A DNA stretch of 59,822 nucleotides from Alphaproteobacteria bacterium (GTDB lineage: Bacteria > Pseudomonadota > Alphaproteobacteria > UBA9219). This document shows, one piece after another, positions 7,741-16,491 of the stretch. The DNA is taken from assembly GCA_009779745.1 (NCBI GenBank), contig WRDR01000010.1:1-59822 (forward strand), read 5' to 3'. The notes beneath the pieces are model-generated. The model did no database searches, was not told the DNA's origin, and saw only the letters and a list, made by a program, of their open reading frames with translations. Position numbers and translations under genes: made by a program. Each line of letters starts with the position of its first letter. The stretch's first letter is position 1.

Positions 7741-8829
7741 ATGTCTTCAGACCAAAATACACCTGATATAAATACTAATACCGTCAACAGGCCTCCTGTG
7801 CGTAAAGAGACTTTTCTCGCCAAATATCCTCGTAATTTAAAGCTGTCCGTCACTGCTTTTATTCTTTCCGCTTTGATTCTTCTTGGTTTTATCATAACAG
7901 CCGAACCTCACTCTCTAGAAGAGACTCACACGCAGCAAACAGAATATGCTCCTGCTCAGCCTGTTCCTGCCTTGAAAAAGGAAATCTCGTTTTCTGCGGG
8001 TGCTCCTGCTCTCAATGATTCGGAAGACCGCTCTGTTGTTCTCGCCCCTGCTCCAAGCAGCTTGGTTGCTCTGGAATCTCCGGACGGCACTCTCCCTATA
8101 GTAGGCAGAAAAGGCGAAACTTCACGGCAAGTCTACGCAAGACCTTTTGACAACAAAGATGAAAGACCCAGAATCGCTTTTGTTCTCACCGGAATCGGCT
8201 TTTCCAAAGAATTATCCGACCTCGCCGCAGCTCAGATTTCTCCTTCCGTTACTCTGGCTATAAGCCCTCATGCTGATTCGCCGGCAGCATGGGCAAAAAA
8301 GGCCAGAAGCAGCGGACACGAGATTCTATTGGAAATCCCGGTAGAGCCTTTTGATTACCCTGAAAGCGATCCGGGGCCGGGTACGCTTTTAACTTCTATG
8401 TCCGAACAGGAAAACAAAGACCGTCTTTTAGCTTTTCTCAAAAGCGCAGCAGGATATGTCGGCTTAATACCTTCTCAGTCTTCTGTGTTTTTGACTAACC
8501 CTTCTAAGTTTGCAAATGTTCTGTGGCACCTTAAACAAAGAGGTCTGCTGCTTGTGTACAACAACCTGAACCCGTCCGAGACCATAGAGAGCATGGCTTT
8601 TCAGCAAGGAGTCCCTGTTGCGTTTATGACGGTGAAACTTGATGATGATTTGTCTCCGGAAGGTATAGAGAACGCTTTTAAAGAACTGGAAACTGCTGCG
8701 CTGGAAAAAGGCAGAGCAGTAGGAGCAGCCTCTATTAATCCTCTGATTTTGACAATGCTGAATGACTGGAGCAAGACTCTGGCGGACAAGGGAATTGTTC
8801 TTGCGCCGGTGTCTGCGGTTACACAATGA
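7741..8829 (+). CDS. Divergent polysaccharide deacetylase family protein
   Basis: One transmembrane anchor (~35-57), a Pro/Ala/Ser-rich linker, then a ~220-residue domain of the divergent polysaccharide deacetylase family (YibQ type, PF04748): PRIAFVLTGIGFSKELSDLA, VTLAISPHADSPAAWAKKARSSGHEILLEIPVEPFDYPESDPGPGTLLTS and a late NPLILTML. The substrate is unknown. The arrangement with rppH directly downstream is common in alphaproteobacteria. I give the ATG at 7741; an in-frame GTG at 7732 is possible. Neither has a strong ribosome-binding site. Confidence 0.88.
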   Translation: MSSDQNTPDINTNTVNRPPVRKETFLAKYPRNLKLSVTAFILSALILLGFIITAEPHSLEETHTQQTEYAPAQPVPALKKEISFSAGAPALNDSEDRSVVLAPAPSSLVALESPDGTLPIVGRKGETSRQVYARPFDNKDERPRIAFVLTGIGFSKELSDLAAAQISPSVTLAISPHADSPAAWAKKARSSGHEILLEIPVEPFDYPESDPGPGTLLTSMSEQENKDRLLAFLKSAAGYVGLIPSQSSVFLTNPSKFANVLWHLKQRGLLLVYNNLNPSETIESMAFQQGVPVAFMTVKLDDDLSPEGIENAFKELETAALEKGRAVGAASINPLILTMLNDWSKTLADKGIVLAPVSAVTQ

Positions 8830-8845
8830 CTAATGAGTTGCAAAA

Positions 8846-9391
8846 ATGATAATACAAAATCAAACTACTGATTTACAGAAGCTGCCCTACAGGAAAGGCG
8901 TTGGGCTTTGCCTTTTCAACAAGAGCGGGCAAGTCTTTATAGCAGAGAGAAGAGACATGCAGGGCGCATGGCAGATGCCTCAGGGAGGCGTTCAAAAAGA
9001 TGAAGACCCGGCGGCTGCGGCTCTAAGAGAGCTGAAAGAAGAGATAGGAACCGACAACGCAAAGATTATAGGCAGGATTGAGGAGCCGCTGCGTTATGAA
9101 TTTCCGGACTGGCTTCAGAAAAGGCGAATAGTACATGGAAACAACAATGACCTTATTTTCAAAGGCAAGTACAGAGGACAAGAGCAGATATGGTTCGCGT
9201 TGCTGTTTTTGGGAGAGGACACTGATATAGATTTGTCCGGAAAGTTCGAAACAGAGAAGCCGGAATTTGTAAGGTGGAAGTGGGCAAGCATTGAGGAAGC
9301 ACTGGGGCTGATAGTATCGTTCAAACGCACTGTGTATGAACGGATTGTGAGAGACTTTGCACCGCTGGCTGAAAAGATAATCGAAAATTAG
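8846..9391 (+). CDS. rppH: RNA pyrophosphohydrolase (Nudix)
   Basis: Removes pyrophosphate from 5'-triphosphate RNA, starting mRNA decay. The Nudix box runs G47-x5-E53-x7-R61E62-x2-E65E66-x-G68, preceded by the RppH start YRKGVGLCLFNKSGQVFIAERRD and followed by YEFPDWL and YRGQEQIWFALLF. A slightly longer loop (IVHGNNNDLIFKG) separates those two motifs. It starts 16 bp after the deacetylase gene, so the two are probably co-transcribed. Confidence 0.92.
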   Translation: MIIQNQTTDLQKLPYRKGVGLCLFNKSGQVFIAERRDMQGAWQMPQGGVQKDEDPAAAALRELKEEIGTDNAKIIGRIEEPLRYEFPDWLQKRRIVHGNNNDLIFKGKYRGQEQIWFALLFLGEDTDIDLSGKFETEKPEFVRWKWASIEEALGLIVSFKRTVYERIVRDFAPLAEKIIEN

Positions 9392-9428
9392 GAGTTGACA
9401 ACGTATTCCACACTTCACATTTCAAATT
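9392..9428. repeat. Gene-end AT-rich repeat
   Basis: Immediately after the rppH stop, AATTAGGAGTTGAC (9386-9399, overlapping the stop) and a CACACTTCACATTTCAAATTTCACA tract match repeats seen after other genes here. It lies between convergent genes and may act as a loose terminator. Confidence 0.4.
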
Positions 9429-11177
9429 TCACATTATTTTTAAACCGCACAGAACCAGCACGGAATTATTGAACAGCTTGTCTATGACATTAGAACAGGA
9501 AGACCTGTCAAGAGCCAGATTAAAATTAGACAAAGCCTCTTCCATAACATCTAACTGATGCTCCGGAATAAGAGAGTAAAAACGCCCGTTAAGATTTTTG
9601 TGATTCTGTATCCTGTCGTGCAGAATCTCATTAATCCCATGAGGCTTGTCCGGCAGAGAAAAGTTGCTCTGGATTCTAACGAATGCCGTCTCTTTGGGAA
9701 AGAGAGGAATGACATGAGAATAGGGCTCCCAGCCCGCCATCAACACAACAGTATTCAAAGGAGAAGCAAATAACTGAGAAGACGAAGAATCAAATTCTAT
9801 CTCAACAACCCGCTCCAGCCAAGAAGAGCGGCGATCCCAGTTTCCCGGAATTATAGAAGCACAAACAACAATAAACAAAACGCCGATAAGACTCAATTTA
9901 GCAATCTTTTTAAGAGGCAGGAAATCAACAACAATAACTATAAGCAGCCCTGCTATCATTTCTATAGGCACTGCATAGCGATAAATGGAAAATAAAAAAA
10001 GCCACGCAATATAAGAGATAGCAAAAACCGCCAATACATAGTTCGCCTGAAAAGGCAGCGTTATGTTTCTGTGAGTACTCTTACACTTTTTAAAAAACTT
10101 GCAAAAAAGAACCAATAAAAATAAAGCATAAAAAATAACTATGCGAAAATCCCTCCACGGTATCTCCCCTACTCTCAAAGGCTCTATCGTAAACAGAAAC
10201 GGCATTAAAAAGAAATCTGATGCGCTCTTCGGAATGAACTGAGTATCTCTTGCGCTAGACAACGGCGCAAATGAAGACTGAAAAATATTGTTGAAATACG
10301 GAAACAGCGGACTGTCAAAATTATGATATAAAAAAATCCCCCAGTGCGCAAAAGTAATAGCCGCGCCTATCAGAACTCCGATTCCAAACGTGAAGCTGAC
10401 AAGAAAACGTCTTTTAGAGCGTATATAGAATTGGGAGACCAAGCAAAAATGAGATGAATGCGAGGAGCAAGTCTCGCAGGAATACCGAGAGTATTTCAAG
10501 GACTTGCGACAACGCAGTCGCTCATTTTTGCGAAGAGCCGAAGGCGTGTATCCCGCAAACAGCAAGCCAAAACACAACCCCACAGCATAAATCACGGAAG
10601 GCAGTTTAAGTCCAAAAGCCATGCCTGCCGGCAATGCAAAAAGCATACTGAACACAACAGCGTGAAAAACAGAAGACTGATACAAGAGCTTATAATAGCG
10701 CACAACTAAAAGAAGAGACAAAAACACTCCGATACTAGTGATATTGTCGCCGAACACAGTTCCAAGCTGGGCTAGACTGCCGCTGCCTATCATGCCTAGA
10801 AACGCTATAAGAAAACTAACAACAGCTTTGTGGAGATTATTCTTTATAGCCAAAACAGAGAACGCAATAAAAAACAAAAGAACAAAATTAATCCCCTGCA
10901 CTGCTCCCAGCGCAAAAGCTGTCTGTTTAGCAGACAACGCTAAAGACAAATAAAAGAAAGGAACATCTATAAGCGGATTATAAAAATAAGGCATCTGAGA
11001 AGGCAGTAAATCCAACGCATACCTATCGTTCAAAAAAGCATACGCATTGTAATAATGATAGTTTCTCAAGTCCCAATTAGCATCTTGACCCAAAAAAACA
11101 GCAAGCAGCCCAAAAAATAAAACAGCAATAAAAAGAACACCAGCGACTAGCAGTTTTTCTTTCTTGACCATATTCAC
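9429..11177 (-). CDS. Polytopic membrane protein, probable glycosyltransferase-like, with inserted palindromic element
   Basis: 582 aa, about a dozen hydrophobic helices. The first periplasmic loop carries GQDANWDLRNYHYYNAYAFL and MPYFYNPLIDVPFFY, an acidic-aromatic arrangement like polyprenol-phosphate sugar transferases (GT-C type, DUF2029-like), so a sugar transfer in the inner membrane is likely but unproven. Residues ~209-247 are Cys/Ser/Arg-rich and hydrophilic, unlike their surroundings: they are encoded by a 115-bp palindromic repeat (10436-10553) that has a second copy at 54.6 kb outside genes. The start is GTG at 11177 overlapping the upstream stop (GTGA) or ATG at 11171. Confidence 0.65.
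   Translation of the reverse strand: MNMVKKEKLLVAGVLFIAVLFFGLLAVFLGQDANWDLRNYHYYNAYAFLNDRYALDLLPSQMPYFYNPLIDVPFFYLSLALSAKQTAFALGAVQGINFVLLFFIAFSVLAIKNNLHKAVVSFLIAFLGMIGSGSLAQLGTVFGDNITSIGVFLSLLLVVRYYKLLYQSSVFHAVVFSMLFALPAGMAFGLKLPSVIYAVGLCFGLLFAGYTPSALRKNERLRCRKSLKYSRYSCETCSSHSSHFCLVSQFYIRSKRRFLVSFTFGIGVLIGAAITFAHWGIFLYHNFDSPLFPYFNNIFQSSFAPLSSARDTQFIPKSASDFFLMPFLFTIEPLRVGEIPWRDFRIVIFYALFLLVLFCKFFKKCKSTHRNITLPFQANYVLAVFAISYIAWLFLFSIYRYAVPIEMIAGLLIVIVVDFLPLKKIAKLSLIGVLFIVVCASIIPGNWDRRSSWLERVVEIEFDSSSSQLFASPLNTVVLMAGWEPYSHVIPLFPKETAFVRIQSNFSLPDKPHGINEILHDRIQNHKNLNGRFYSLIPEHQLDVMEEALSNFNLALDRSSCSNVIDKLFNNSVLVLCGLKIM
10436..10553. repeat. Palindromic element copy A, inside a CDS
   Basis: About 118 bp that aligns base by base with copy B (54633-54750), roughly 85% identical by eye. 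It folds as nested inverted repeats: GCAAAAATGAG (10443-10453) with CTCATTTTTGC (10521-10531), GCAAGT with ACTTGC, and AATACCGAGAGTATT at the tip. It is read through in frame by the 9429-11177 gene. Confidence 0.85.
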
Positions 11178-11971
11178 TGTACTTGAGAAGGCGCCCTAAG
11201 ATAATACATAGGCTGCCCCTGAGTATCTGCCTGAATATCCGAAGGCATTGCGTTATCCTCCGGCACGTACATTCTGGGAGGCAAAATAGGCATAGAATCC
11301 AAAGCCCCTCTCTGCATAATAGAGCCGATGTCATCGCTATTGCCAGTCTGTCCGCTGTAAGGATTATAAGACACCGGAGCTGCAGACCCCCCCATAAAAT
11401 TCGCAAGATGAGAAGACAATCCCGCTTTTATATTGTTAATCAAATCGCTCATAAGCCCGTCAAGCAGTGCGCTGTAGGCAGCCTGCCGTTCCTTTAGAGA
11501 AGCTCCTTCTGTAATACTAATGGCTCTTACCGCAGAGGCTTCAGTCATAGCATAGCCGATATCCGCATCATTAGCCTCAATAGCAACTTCAACCTTAGCG
11601 ACAAATTTTTCAGCCTGCTGTCTTTTTATCCAAGAGCTGACTCCTGTTTCCATAGGCATTTTTTCAGAGTGAACAGAGACGCTTTTTATGATAAAAATAG
11701 CACTCCCGGACTGACCTTTAGCAACAAGGTGATCCATAGCCCACTGTTTTACAGCCTGCTGGATAGTAGGATAAAAATTGCCGCCGCTGTAAAAATCAGA
11801 AACGCCGCTGCGGTCGGTAAAAATAACAGACCTTACGTTCAGCCCTATCTTAGCACCGGTTTTGTGCCTATATTCCTGAACGGTATTAGCTCCGTCATCT
11901 TTATTCCAAGCACAAGCCGCCAAAGTAAACACACAGCTAAAAACCAGCAAGGCACCTAATATCTTTTTCAT
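11174..11971 (-). CDS. Putative lipoprotein of unknown function
   Basis: The ATG at 11971 (GGGAG seven bases upstream) gives a short lipoprotein signal MKKILGALLVFSCVFTLAACAW with lipobox LAAC. The mature part has a mixed alpha/beta region (~30-190) with YPTIQQAVKQWAMDHLV and SLKERQAAYSALLDGLMSDL, then a low-complexity Pro/Gly/Met tail. I know no named family. The longer frame start at 12001 would hide the signal peptide. Its stop overlaps the GTG of the following membrane-protein gene; it is 85 bp downstream of ftsI on the same strand. Confidence 0.65.
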   Translation of the reverse strand: MKKILGALLVFSCVFTLAACAWNKDDGANTVQEYRHKTGAKIGLNVRSVIFTDRSGVSDFYSGGNFYPTIQQAVKQWAMDHLVAKGQSGSAIFIIKSVSVHSEKMPMETGVSSWIKRQQAEKFVAKVEVAIEANDADIGYAMTEASAVRAISITEGASLKERQAAYSALLDGLMSDLINNIKAGLSSHLANFMGGSAAPVSYNPYSGQTGNSDDIGSIMQRGALDSMPILPPRMYVPEDNAMPSDIQADTQGQPMYYLRAPSQVQ

Positions 11972-12056
11972 TATAGCTCTCCCAAACAGAGAAAGAATCA
12001 CGCTGCTTAAGGATAAAGCAATAATACTCCAAGAGGAAGCTTTTTTTTACAATTCC

Positions 12057-13775
12057 TCACTCCGAAGAAAGGCTGTGTTTTACAGGAGCGATGATTTTAT
12101 CATCTCTTGCTTTAAGCTCTTCTTCCGGAATAGGCAAAACGCCAAGCATAGGAGCAGCCTGAGAAATAATATTTCTGACAGCAGGAGCAACAGTCCAGCC
12201 TGCCGTAGCATAACCGAAAGTCTTGGCACTGCGCTTAGGATTGTCAAGGAAAGCGAAAACCAGATACCTAGGCTTATCAATAGGAAAAGCAGCAACAAAA
12301 GAAGCCCTTCGCGCATCAGTAGAATACTTTTTGTCCTTAGCAACAATATCGGCAGTACCCGTCTTGCCGCCAACCATATAGCCGTCCGCATTGGCGCGCC
12401 TGCCCGTGCCGGACTTGACAACAAGCCGCATCAGAGCGCGTACGGCATTAGAAGTAGCGGGCGACACTACCGCATCCGTATCCTTTACTGTCTCGCCTGT
12501 CTTTTTGATAAGAGTAGGATTAACAAAATGACCGTCATTGATAATAGTAGCCGCTGCAGCCGCAAGCTGCAAAGCATTAACAGCAATCCCGTGCCCGAAA
12601 GAAATAGTCATAGTGCTGATGTCGCTCCACTTGCCCTTAGGAGGAAGCAAAGGAGTCCCCACTTCCATAAGCTCGATAGAAATCTTTTCAGTAAGCCCCA
12701 GCCGCTCCAGAAAAGCCCGCTGCTTTTTTGCACCAAACTTTCTAGCCATTTTAGCGGAACCTATATTGGAAGAAACAATAAAAATTTCAGAAACGCTCAT
12801 GCTGTGTTTGTGCTTCTCCATGTCTTTGATAGAAAAGCCGCCTATATGAATAGGTTCCGCAGTCTCGAAAACATCTCCGATTTTGATTTCTCCGGTTTCA
12901 AGAGCAAGCGCAGTGTTGAAAATCTTGAAAGAAGAGCCCATTTCGTAAACGCCTAAAGTAACCCTGTTGAACTTCTGTTCATCGCTTGCTCTTGCAGGCT
13001 TGGAAGGATCAAAGTCCGGAAGCGATACCATAGAAATAACCTCTCCCGTAGCAATATCCATGATGAGTCCCACTGCCGCTTCCGCATTGAATTCTTTCAT
13101 AGCTTCGGACAGTTCTCTGTGCATGATAGTCTGCACCCTCAAATCAAGAGAAAGCTCTAAAGGAGAAAGATCCTGCTGAAGCCTGTCGTTCATAAAACGC
13201 TCAATTCCGGCAAGCCCGTTATTATCAATATCGCTGTAGCCGACTACGTGAACTGCAAGATTGGATACCGGATAGACTCTGCGTTCGTCTGGAAGAAACT
13301 CAAGCCCTACAATACCTAAGCTGTTGACCCTGACCTGCTGCTCCGGAGACAAGTGACGCTTAATCATAGCGCAGCTGCTGCTGCTCTCGAATGCTCTCCG
13401 GAGCCTCTGATTGTCAAGTTCCGGAAAAAGAGCTTTCAGCTTCTGCCTTGCCTCTTCCGCGTCCAGAACATGCTTGGTGTTGACGCACAAAGAAGCGGTA
13501 GGAATAGCAGTAGCCAGCAAAGAGCCGTTTCTGTCTAAAATATCGGAACGCTTGATTATATTTTCGCTATAGGATTTAGAGCGGTTAACCGGCTTAAAAG
13601 CCCCGTCACTAATCCAAGAAACATAGCTGAGACCCGCGGTTATGCCTGCCCAAACAAATGCAAAACAAACGAGTATAATAGTAATTCTGTCTTTGGCGAT
13701 ACTGACAGCCCGCTCTTTCGGAGTAGCAATTTTGCGTTTTTTTATCTGAGAGAAAGAAGTCTTCACAATACTCAC
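12057..13775 (-). CDS. ftsI: Peptidoglycan D,D-transpeptidase FtsI (PBP3)
   Basis: Septal cross-linking enzyme. 572 aa: cytoplasmic tail, single transmembrane helix (~32-52), pedestal domain starting near SDILDRNGSLLA, then the transpeptidase domain with SxxK at Ser281-Lys284 (GSSFK), SSN 335-337 and KTG 471-473. Length and motif spacing are normal for class B PBP3. It starts with GTG at 13775 inside a GTGA overlap with the ftsL stop. Gene order rsmH-ftsL-ftsI is that of division and cell wall clusters, but murE does not follow. Confidence 0.95.
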   Translation of the reverse strand: MSIVKTSFSQIKKRKIATPKERAVSIAKDRITIILVCFAFVWAGITAGLSYVSWISDGAFKPVNRSKSYSENIIKRSDILDRNGSLLATAIPTASLCVNTKHVLDAEEARQKLKALFPELDNQRLRRAFESSSSCAMIKRHLSPEQQVRVNSLGIVGLEFLPDERRVYPVSNLAVHVVGYSDIDNNGLAGIERFMNDRLQQDLSPLELSLDLRVQTIMHRELSEAMKEFNAEAAVGLIMDIATGEVISMVSLPDFDPSKPARASDEQKFNRVTLGVYEMGSSFKIFNTALALETGEIKIGDVFETAEPIHIGGFSIKDMEKHKHSMSVSEIFIVSSNIGSAKMARKFGAKKQRAFLERLGLTEKISIELMEVGTPLLPPKGKWSDISTMTISFGHGIAVNALQLAAAAATIINDGHFVNPTLIKKTGETVKDTDAVVSPATSNAVRALMRLVVKSGTGRRANADGYMVGGKTGTADIVAKDKKYSTDARRASFVAAFPIDKPRYLVFAFLDNPKRSAKTFGYATAGWTVAPAVRNIISQAAPMLGVLPIPEEELKARDDKIIAPVKHSLSSE

Positions 13776-14254
13776 TGTATACTAATGTTACCTATAACAG
13801 CCTCTCTTTTAGCAATAGAAGTCTCGAATCTGACTCTGTCATTTATCCTGCCCTGATTGAACTTGTCAAGACCGTAGGGTTTGTTCTCTGTTGCGGCGTA
13901 AACCTTATTTGCAGGTTTTTCAATAGGTTTGCGGTCAACAAAGTTAACGGTATCGGCACGTCTTTCAACATAAGCAGTCTTGTTCAGCTCGTCCATAGAG
14001 GCAATTTTATTAGCGGCAATAACGCTCATGTTGAGGCGTTTTTTCGCCTGTTTTTCAATACGAATCGGATTGGTAAGATACGCCCACTCAGCCTTGAGAA
14101 CATGCAAAGAAGTCTGCTCCATAGCAATCTCTTTGTTGAGTTTGGATATTCTGGATTTCAGCAAAGTAACCTCATTGCTAGTGCTGTAAAGCATAGCACT
14201 TACGCAGATGAACAAAACAAGCCAAACAAAGAAAGATGTGTAATAACGAACCAT
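13772..14254 (-). CDS. ftsL: Cell division protein FtsL
   Basis: 160-aa bitopic protein: short N terminus, transmembrane helix (~7-25), then a leucine-zipper-like coiled coil (VTLLKSRISKLNKEIAMEQTSLHVLKAEWAYLTNPIRIEKQAKKRL split over residues ~28-75), as in alphaproteobacterial FtsL. The C-terminal 80 residues are an unconserved tail. FtsL links FtsB/FtsQ to FtsWI activation. Identity rests on topology and on its place between rsmH and ftsI. Confidence 0.85.
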   Translation of the reverse strand: MVRYYTSFFVWLVLFICVSAMLYSTSNEVTLLKSRISKLNKEIAMEQTSLHVLKAEWAYLTNPIRIEKQAKKRLNMSVIAANKIASMDELNKTAYVERRADTVNFVDRKPIEKPANKVYAATENKPYGLDKFNQGRINDRVRFETSIAKREAVIGNISIQ

Positions 14255-14317
14255 AAATCCCGTACCTTGACAAACTTATTAAGTGTAAATGTTACAACAA
14301 ATATCCTTACCAGTCAG

Positions 14318-15271
14318 TTAATTTTTTTTAATTATTTTTTGAGCAATTCTTAATTTTGCAGACCCGGACCTTGGATTCTGCCGAATCTCGTCTTCAGAAG
14401 GCACCAAAGGCTTCTTAGTGACTATCTTAAAACACACATCTTTGCTGTCGGAAGGCTCCGGCAAGTACCTTGAAACACCTTTGCCGACACCGGAATGAGA
14501 ACGCATAAAGTCTTTTACAATAGAATCTTCCAAAGAATGAAAAGAAACAACAACCAGCCGCCCGTTATCTTTTAGAACGGTCTTAGCTCCCTCAAGAACC
14601 GCATTAAGCTCGTCAAGCTCGTTGTTGACGAAGATTCGGACAGCCTGAAAGCTTCTGGTAGCCGGATCTATGCCGTCTTTGGAGCGCGGAACAACCTTAC
14701 GGATTATCGCTGCCAACTGCGCCGTAGTAACAATCTCCTTTAAAGCCCTAGCCCCAACAATAGCTCTCGCAATCCTTCTGGAAAAACGCTCCTGACCGAA
14801 CTTCCAGATAATATCGGAAAGCTCTTCCTCGCTCAAAGAATTGACTGCGTCCTTGGCAGACATGCCCTGCCCGCTCATACGCATGTCCAAAGGACCGTCC
14901 GAACTAAAAGAAAAACCCCGCATAGGATTGTTTATCTGAGGAGAAGAAACGCCCAAATCCAGCACTATAGCGTCAATCTTGGAAATCCCGATATTTTGTA
15001 AAAGCTCAACAAGGGAAGAGAAATTCCCGCACAGTATGCGAAATCTGGAAGGAAATTCCGTTTCAAGCTTATGCGCTGCCGCAACAGCTTCCGGATCTCT
15101 GTCAATCGCAACAACATCTGCTGAGAAGCTTTCAAGAATAGCCCTTGAGTACCCGCCACGCCCGAAAGTAGCATCAACAACCAAAGCCGGGCTGCCCTCT
15201 TCCAGATTAAGAGCGGAAAGAACTTCAGAAAGCATGACCGGAAAGTGTTCGGACGCAGCGCGATTATTCAT
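14318..15271 (-). CDS. rsmH: 16S rRNA (cytosine-1402-N4) methyltransferase
   Basis: 317 aa of the RsmH/MraW family: start HFPVMLSEVLSAL, SAM-binding DATFGRGGYSRAIL, DLGVSSPQ, RGFSFSSDGPLDMRM, DPATRSFQAVRIFVNNELDEL and VVVSFHSLEDSIVKDFM. Methylates N4 of C1402 in the ribosomal P site. It begins 2 bp after the stop of the carboxypeptidase gene; mraZ, its usual upstream partner, is missing. Confidence 0.96.
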   Translation of the reverse strand: MNNRAASEHFPVMLSEVLSALNLEEGSPALVVDATFGRGGYSRAILESFSADVVAIDRDPEAVAAAHKLETEFPSRFRILCGNFSSLVELLQNIGISKIDAIVLDLGVSSPQINNPMRGFSFSSDGPLDMRMSGQGMSAKDAVNSLSEEELSDIIWKFGQERFSRRIARAIVGARALKEIVTTAQLAAIIRKVVPRSKDGIDPATRSFQAVRIFVNNELDELNAVLEGAKTVLKDNGRLVVVSFHSLEDSIVKDFMRSHSGVGKGVSRYLPEPSDSKDVCFKIVTKKPLVPSEDEIRQNPRSGSAKLRIAQKIIKKN

Positions 15272-15273
15272 CT

Positions 15274-16305
15274 TTAATGGTTTACTCTTCCCAGCATTTC
15301 TTGAATCGCTCTTTGATTCTCTGCTCTTTCCTCCAAACTGGCAACCTCTATTCTCTCAACAGGAGCAGACTTCTTAGCAACCTCTTTCCCCTTCTTCAAG
15401 CCGGTCTGACTGCCGACATAGCCGAAACTCCTATCCAGCAAAGAAGCGACTTGATCGTCTCTGGACTGAGCGGTCTTGCCGCCGAACACGATAGCTAAAA
15501 TATGCTTGCCTTCGCGCTTTGCAGATGCAGCCAAGTTGAAGCCTGACGCACGGATATAACCGGTCTTGACGCCGTCCATGCCTTCGTAACGCTGCATGAG
15601 CCTGTTGTGGTTGTGGTAGTAGTTGCCTGCATAAGTAAAGCCGGCAGTGCTAAAATAGGAATAATACTGATCATAATGCTTCATGACTGCAACAGCCATA
15701 ATAGCCATATCTCTGGCAGTAGTAACCTGACGCGTGTCCGGAAGACCGGACGGATTGAAGAAAATTGTCTGATCCATACCCAGCAGTTTAGCCTGCTTGT
15801 TCATGATTCTGGCGAAATTCTCGACCGAACCGCCCAGAGCCTCTGCAACGACTACTGCAACGTCATTGGCAGACTTCGTGACGAGTCCAAGTATGGCATT
15901 TTCAACAGTGATATAAGAACCCTCGGCCAGCCAGAGTTTGGAAGGCTCCTGAAGGGTAGCGTTCTTAGAAACATAAAACTCGTCATTCATAGAAATGTGT
16001 CCGCCTTCCAGAGCTTGGAAAGTCAGATAGAGCGTCATCATCTTGGTTAGAGATGCCGGGTGGCGGGGTTCTGTTGAAGCGGTTTCGTGCAGGATTTCGC
16101 CCGTATCAACATCGATTACTATGTCCGCATAAGGAGGAGAATAAATTTCTGTTGGTTTAGCAGGCTTCGCTGATTTTTTATTTGCAGGTTTTGTTTTTTG
16201 AGTCGATGCTTTTTGATTTGCGGCTTTTGTTTGCGGAGCGGCATCAACAGTACCGGAAAAACAGAAGAGCACAGCAACAAACAAAGCAATAAGAATTTTT
16301 TTCAT
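15274..16305 (-). CDS. D-alanyl-D-alanine carboxypeptidase (PBP5/6 family)
   Basis: Signal peptide ending near VDAA, then a 35-residue Lys/Ala/Thr-rich linker, then a penicillin-binding domain: SxxK in HPASLTKMMT, SAN in VTKSANDVAVV and KTG in DGVKTGYI. Trims the terminal D-Ala from periplasmic pentapeptides. There is no C-terminal amphipathic membrane anchor of the PBP5 type; the tail is charged. The start at 16305 follows AGAGG. Co-transcribed with rsmH. A second family member lies at 22.0 kb. Confidence 0.9.
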   Translation of the reverse strand: MKKILIALFVAVLFCFSGTVDAAPQTKAANQKASTQKTKPANKKSAKPAKPTEIYSPPYADIVIDVDTGEILHETASTEPRHPASLTKMMTLYLTFQALEGGHISMNDEFYVSKNATLQEPSKLWLAEGSYITVENAILGLVTKSANDVAVVVAEALGGSVENFARIMNKQAKLLGMDQTIFFNPSGLPDTRQVTTARDMAIMAVAVMKHYDQYYSYFSTAGFTYAGNYYHNHNRLMQRYEGMDGVKTGYIRASGFNLAASAKREGKHILAIVFGGKTAQSRDDQVASLLDRSFGYVGSQTGLKKGKEVAKKSAPVERIEVASLEERAENQRAIQEMLGRVNH

Positions 16306-16491
16306 AACAGCCTCTAAAAGAAAAAACATACCACAACAAAGCAGACCTATGCTTTATAATATGGCACGCCTACAATTGATTATTCAAGAGACAAAAGCGA
16401 CATCGAACCGCTTTTATATTATTAATATTAAATAAATTTACTTAACAAATGGTTTATTGCTTGAATTCTTTTTAAAGAATTCTTATTATAG
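16306..16491. other. Intergenic AT-rich region
   Basis: 186 bp without a gene. A TATTAT-type -10 on the minus strand near 16355 could serve the carboxypeptidase operon. GAATTCTTTTTAAAGAATTC (16463-16482) is a hairpin that may end the upstream minus-strand gene. Confidence 0.35.

Noticed and set aside
12075..12956. 293-codon open frame opposite ftsI
   Set aside because: Antisense shadow of a strongly conserved gene; Arg/Ser-rich, without any pattern of its own.
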